NCBI GenBank assembly: GCA_030374735.1
Contig: JASCIV010000926.1
Coordinates: 1 to 10,199 of the forward strand
From: Gracilaria caudata
Lineage: Eukaryota; Rhodophyta; Florideophyceae; Gracilariales; Gracilariaceae
Reading direction: 5' to 3'
DNA: 10,199 nt
The position numbers and the translations under genes were made by a program. The notes under the pieces are model-generated. The model ran no database searches and was not told the DNA's origin. It saw only the letters and a list, made by a program, of their open reading frames with translations. Of the stretch, positions 6,666 to 10,199 are shown one piece after another; within the stretch, counting starts at the first letter, position 1, and the number at the start of each line of letters is the position of its first letter.

Positions 6666-8567
6666 TCAGGATGAATGATAATCATGGCAGAAGTCTGAGA
6701 TGCCTGAAATGATACACTCTCGTAACTTTTCTCTCTGCTGCCGAATCGCTTCAGGTTCGATTGATTTTAGATGCGCATACCAATGAGGCTCACTCTCCAC
6801 TACGTAAAACTCCCCCGAGTCTGTAATATCGATGTAGATGCTATTCGTCTCGGTGTTCACATACGTGACACACTGTCCGACAGCCTTTGAGGAAATCGTA
6901 CTGTATATTTCGTGACCATCTTCGCTCACTTTCGTCTTCCTTCCCAAGTAGCACTTGTTCCTAGACCTTTCGGTAACGTCGACATCACCGCCATGAATTT
7001 TTGCCCATACCCAACGAGCGACTGCAGCGCCATGAACGCCCAGCAGCAATGCGTTCACTACTGAATCACCAACTCGTGTAGGGTCTCTACGCGGATCAAA
7101 CGTGGCACCCACTCCCTCCAGATTGACTTCGAAGGAGCGTATCTTTGTCCAGAAGAATAAATCATTGGAGATATCAATCTGCACTTCGCTGTGGAAGCGA
7201 CGGTTATGCACAAACAGAACATGTTTCCGTCCTCTTGCCCAGTACGACTTTTGTGGGTCCGGCGACATGAGCGGAGTTCCACGCCCTGGCTTCAGCGTAA
7301 TGTGGCCGATTCGAATCTTGCTGTCGATGCGCGGGACATCAAGTGAACCACCTTTGTCGTGGTCGCGTTCAAACTCTTCCGCGCTGCTTGCGTTGCTCAG
7401 GTCGAACCACTCCGTCCCCACACAGACGCGTTTGCCTTCACAGCGCACAAAATCCCCAAACTCGTAGCAGAGATGGAGCACGGCCGCTTGCACATCTTCC
7501 TCGCTCACAAAGCCGATGCACTCGTCTACGACGCGCGAGTAACGCAATGGATCTAGGTCGACTTCCCCGCTCACATGAGCCTGCTCGGCGACTTGCGCCA
7601 CGACCAGTGCAATCAGAACAGTACGCCACTTGGCCGCATGTACAGCGTCCGCCAGCGCTAGACGGTTAGTACGCGGTGCGCCTGTGGGCTCTGCAAAAAG
7701 TAGCGCCTCGAACGTGCGAAGAATGCCGCGGGTGTGGTCGGCGTTCACCGTAGCGAGTGCTCCGTCACGGAAGTGCAGCTCGAGCAGCGTGTGACCGTTG
7801 ACGGAACAGAAACTGACCTTGAGATTGAAAAAACGGCGCCCAAGCTCACGCACGCGCAGCACGGCGGAGTAGACGATGAGCAGCGTGTGCCAGTCTAGGT
7901 TGTGCATGTCGTAGCTGATCGGGTCTGTGAGGGCAATGAGGTAGTACCTGACGTTGTTGCAAAGCACGCCGAGCTGTGACAGAGATGACTGAATGTTGTC
8001 CTCTGCGGGAAGGACATCTTCGATTCTGAGTTTGACATTTTCCACTACGTCTGCGCGCTCGCCGGGAACGAGCCCGACAAGAAGGTATGATGGGTCAGTG
8101 CATATGTGGTACGTCTGGCCGTCGCCGATACGAATATAGCGCGCGCCCTTGCGGACGGTACTGGTGGCGCCGACGATGAGCATGTCTCCGGGTCGAACGG
8201 GCTCCAGCTGTGCCACAGTTTTGCCAATAGACTCTATTCCGCAGACACCCAGTGACTCGCCGTAAACTCCAGTGCCTATCGACACCGTGACAAAATTCAA
8301 GCAGCACAACTCGGCTGCGCAATTGTTGGGCAACTCGGTTTTGCAGCATTGCACATCGACCAGAAGAGAATGTTGTGCGTTGCGGATCTTCGTGACAAGT
8401 TCGTCGAGTGGTACGTCTGTTTTGCAGAGAGCTCCAGTTTGCTTTCCGTTTGCATCTTGAAGTGCTGCGATGGCATCGTTCTGGTGGAGATATGGCAGTT
8501 TGCTGACCGGTGCGCGTTGAACGCTTTCCCGGACCACAGCGTAGAACGAGGGAACCTTTGTAGCCAT
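6666..8567 (-). CDS. Protein B: unrecognised family, long paralogue of protein A with extra C-terminal region (633 aa)
   Basis: Function is not recognised. The frame is open from an ATG at 8624, but I place the start at the ATG at 8565-8567. From there the first 31 residues align without a gap to the start of protein A (SFY-x-VV, then V-x-R, LP, H and D at identical positions). The 19 extra upstream residues have no counterpart. In this numbering the shared blocks are LVGLVPG at about 163-169, NLDWHTL at 223-229, IALVVAQVAEQA at 319-330 and FDLSNASS at 388-395. Residues after about 400 have no counterpart in protein A and form an additional region of about 230 residues, mixed alpha/beta by eye, ending DYHSS at TGA. 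That region includes a run YWARGRKHVLFVH and several Trp-containing segments, but no motif I can name. No signal peptide or clear membrane segment is seen. Confidence 0.85.
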   Translation of the reverse strand: MATKVPSFYAVVRESVQRAPVSKLPYLHQNDAIAALQDANGKQTGALCKTDVPLDELVTKIRNAQHSLLVDVQCCKTELPNNCAAELCCLNFVTVSIGTGVYGESLGVCGIESIGKTVAQLEPVRPGDMLIVGATSTVRKGARYIRIGDGQTYHICTDPSYLLVGLVPGERADVVENVKLRIEDVLPAEDNIQSSLSQLGVLCNNVRYYLIALTDPISYDMHNLDWHTLLIVYSAVLRVRELGRRFFNLKVSFCSVNGHTLLELHFRDGALATVNADHTRGILRTFEALLFAEPTGAPRTNRLALADAVHAAKWRTVLIALVVAQVAEQAHVSGEVDLDPLRYSRVVDECIGFVSEEDVQAAVLHLCYEFGDFVRCEGKRVCVGTEWFDLSNASSAEEFERDHDKGGSLDVPRIDSKIRIGHITLKPGRGTPLMSPDPQKSYWARGRKHVLFVHNRRFHSEVQIDISNDLFFWTKIRSFEVNLEGVGATFDPRRDPTRVGDSVVNALLLGVHGAAVARWVWAKIHGGDVDVTERSRNKCYLGRKTKVSEDGHEIYSTISSKAVGQCVTYVNTETNSIYIDITDSGEFYVVESEPHWYAHLKSIEPEAIRQQREKLRECIISGISDFCHDYHSS

Positions 8568-8793
8568 TTGGGAGCAGGACGAGTTGCTAGTAATGCAGAG
8601 AAAGCGGAGCCCGTTTTTGTACACGCCAGTGCGCTATGCAGCCGCAGAATGAGTACAACGGCCATGTTCAGCAGCGTAAAGTTGCAGGCGCGCAACAACT
8701 GTATACTTGAAGGCGGTGTTGCGGCGGGGCTCGAGGTTCTCGACACAAAAAGAGTAAGGGGACACGGATCATGATGATGCTTCCAACTAACCA

Positions 8794-8818
8794 TCAAGGC
8801 ATTCCCAAGATGCCTTGA
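8794..8818. repeat. Perfect 9-bp inverted repeat with 7-base loop
   Basis: TCAAGGCAT (8794-8802) and ATGCCTTGA (8810-8818) are exact reverse complements separated by 7 bases. It could be an RNA hairpin in a 5' leader or 3' end, or a protein site. It is not followed by a U-run and is not a bacterial-type terminator. Confidence 0.6.
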
Positions 8819-8892
8819 AAATTCCAATGGTGGGTAACATGTCGGATTGACTCTCAAGCGAGGCTCAAGAGGCACCATGCAGGTTGGCGGCG

Positions 8893-8931
8893 CCTGCCCA
8901 GTTGGCCTGCCCAGCTGGCCTGCCCAGTTGG
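8893..8931. repeat. Three tandem 13-bp units
   Basis: CCTGCCCAGTTGG, CCTGCCCAGCTGG and CCTGCCCAGTTGG follow one another exactly. The middle unit differs by one base, which creates the palindrome CCAGCTGG. A short minisatellite upstream of gene B. Confidence 0.85.
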
Positions 8932-8973
8932 CACTTGGGTGCTCGAGATCACTTCGCACGCCACAGGTACACG

Positions 8974-9879
8974 TCAAATGCATGTCTCGCCACCCGATCC
9001 TGAGTCCTCAAGGGAAGTAGAAGTCGTGCACTTTTCGTTTAGATACTTCTCGATCATTCGCAGACTGTAGAAATCATTTTCAACAACCTAAACGTACGAA
9101 CTTTTGTCATAAAACATTCGCGTGCCGCGCTTTCTGCCCAGTTTTTGTCCAATCTGGCGACTCGAGTCGAAGTCTATAACGACAGTTGTTCCATCGGCGT
9201 CAAGCATTATATTTCTGGGATTCAAATCATTGTGAGCGTACCCAAGGCGATGAATGTGATCAACCGCGCTGCGAAGTTCATTTAGGCACCGTTGTTTGTT
9301 TACCCGTGCAGGACAACTTTCAAGAAGATCATGGAGCGTTATTTCATACTCTCTGAAAAACAAGGCAACGATATGGCCATTCGTAACTTCGCAGCCATAA
9401 TACTCGGCTATGTTCGGGTGCGGAGAGCGTTTCAGAGCTTCATAGAAAAGAGCTTCGTGCCTCGCAGCTTCGCGTATACGATTGTCGCCTTTGTCAATAA
9501 AAGGGTAATCCAGTAAGCCGGGTTGCTTTCTGAACCACGTGACTGCAACTGGAAGTTGCGCCTGCGTGAACTTGTCAGGCTCAAAACGCGGATACACGCG
9601 ATCCAAGTCTACGTGCTGTGCATCCAATGCAGCTTAGATTCCAAGTCGCGCCATAAGTGTTATGTATGCCACAAATAGTTCTTTGCCGTTGCTGAAAAAC
9701 ACAATATCATGCTGAGCCCCTCCCTTCAGGGTTACAGTTCCCGTTTGTACAAGCTCCATGACTGTCTTAGCAACTGAATCAACTCAGAGATCAAACCGCA
9801 ATAGTTTATCGCTGTTAGTGGCGAGCGATTCCAAGCTAGATACACGATTGGAGAAATCGGCGAGCGGCCAGTATCGAGC
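8974..9879 (-). pseudogene. Decayed protein kinase gene with three in-frame stops
   Basis: One minus frame carries kinase features from 9879 down to TGA at 8974, broken by TGA (9784-9786), TAA (9634-9636) and TAG (9088-9090). Coding character continues on both sides of each stop. The longest segment (9087-9633) contains HPNIAEYYG, a catalytic loop HNDLNPRN (canonical HxDxxxxN; catalytic Asp at 9226-9228), then IDFDSS, where DFD replaces DFG, and an activation segment beginning RGTRMFYD. Right after the TAG comes ENDFYSLRMIEKYL, which fits the C-lobe segment of the same kinase-like family that is common in fungi (ND...L..I..YL). The stop therefore cuts a domain rather than ending it. No ATG precedes the kinase core in the 9087-9633 segment; an in-frame ATG exists at 9757-9759, before the TAA. 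The usual beta-3 Lys is not evident. Three different stop codons argue against readthrough or an altered code and for a pseudogene. A very short intron at the TAG would not be plausible. Confidence 0.75.
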
Positions 9880-10196
9880 TCAGAGAGCGCAGCAAGAAAG
9901 TTCGCTCCTTATGAAGACGATAAAGCAATAGCTGAAGCAAGTAGATGTTGGCGGTAAGCAATTGCAATGAGCAGGTTGTGCAGCAAGGGAAAGAGCGCAC
10001 TGATCTTCGTCAGCGTGCGTGAAGAGGGATAGAACGTCAACCTTTGGATAGATACTCTTCGTCTTGCAAACTTTACAGATCTCGCTCCACACTGTACTGC
10101 AAAATGGGCACAGCACGCAATGCCATGCACCTGACTTTAACCTCCCTACAATGTTCGTCACGATGCGACGTACACGGGCTACCGCCGTGTCTATTT
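9880..10196 (-). pseudogene. Cys-rich reading frame, possibly the degraded 5' part of the kinase gene
   Basis: This lies in the same minus frame as the kinase relic and ends at TGA (9880-9882), directly before it. It opens after TAA at 10195-10197 and has no ATG near its start. At 10066-10119 it encodes C-x2-C-x2-C-x7-C-x2-C (CVLCPFC then CKVC), resembling a small zinc-binding knuckle. Beyond about 10010 this frame looks less protein-like, while another minus frame (about 10020 to 9880) reads LLHNLLIAIAYRQHLL, then TAA at 9909-9911, then ANFLAALSELDTG. A pair of frameshifts in an ancestral longer gene would explain this. The link to the kinase is inference; it could be a separate small gene. 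Confidence 0.3.
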
Positions 10197-10199
10197 ACG

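Larger units (their letters stand above)
8568..8973. other. Spacer upstream of gene B
   Basis: This lies between the end of the decayed kinase frame (8974) and the chosen start of gene B; its first part (8568-8624) is open in the gene B frame. It holds a perfect hairpin sequence (8794-8818) and three 13-bp tandem repeats (8893-8931). No gene or clear core promoter element is supported. Confidence 0.5.

Noticed and set aside
6740..6775. GGTTCGATT resembling a tRNA B box
   Set aside because: It lies within the gene B coding sequence, with no A box or foldable cloverleaf around it.
4688..8567. Faint resemblance of the IALVVxQVxExA helix in A and B to the active-site helix of rRNA N-glycosidases, and of the pGD...GDG block in B to NlpC/P60 hydrolases
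   Set aside because: The catalytic Arg following the Glu is absent in both proteins, and the His and Cys expected for NlpC/P60 are not in place. The similarity is too short to support either call.
8974..10199. Altered genetic code with TAA/TAG read as Gln in the kinase frame
   Set aside because: TGA also interrupts the same frame, and neighbouring genes end normally at TAA (979-981, 4688-4690).

Overview
The window looks eukaryotic and most likely comes from a plastid-bearing alga with compact, intron-poor genes. The anchor is an uninterrupted 458-codon gene for an RseP/ARASP-type site-2 protease with an N-terminal extension that looks like a plastid transit peptide. A neighbouring gene encodes a two-finger C2H2 protein full of poly-Ala, poly-Gly and poly-Pro tracts, which is also typically eukaryotic. 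An intronless plastid S2P gene at this gene density would suit a unicellular red alga of the Porphyridium kind, but that assignment is inference. Every supported gene lies on the minus strand.

Layout from left to right, with transcription running right to left. (1) 1-652: 5' part of a gene for a secreted Cys-rich protein with a Thr/Ala-rich mucin-like tail, cut by the left edge. (2) 653-978: intergenic, with a tandem 13-mer, a (CG)8 run and a strong double palindrome. (3) 979-2397: C2H2 zinc-finger protein. (4) 2398-2894: intergenic, with uninterrupted runs of 17 and 29 G. (5) 2895-4271: site-2 protease. (6) 4272-4687: spacer. (7) 4688-5842 and 6666-8567: two diverged members of a protein family I do not recognise, here called A and B, separated by 823 bp with no convincing gene. 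(8) 8568-8973: spacer with a hairpin and a 13-bp triplet repeat. (9) 8974-9879: decayed protein kinase gene, whose single reading frame is broken by TGA, TAA and TAG. (10) 9880-10199: a Cys-rich reading frame that may be its degraded 5' part.

There is a sharp change of composition near 4.5 kb. The left part is extremely G+C and CpG rich (one 60-base line inside the protease gene, 3241-3300, is 47/60 G+C). The right part is near 50% (line 5581-5640 is 28/60). The left part holds recognisable functions; the right part holds lineage-specific paralogues and a pseudogene, so it looks like a younger or more dynamic accessory segment. The sequence shows no common pathway for these genes. The most novel material is the A/B family and the multiply broken fungal-style kinase.
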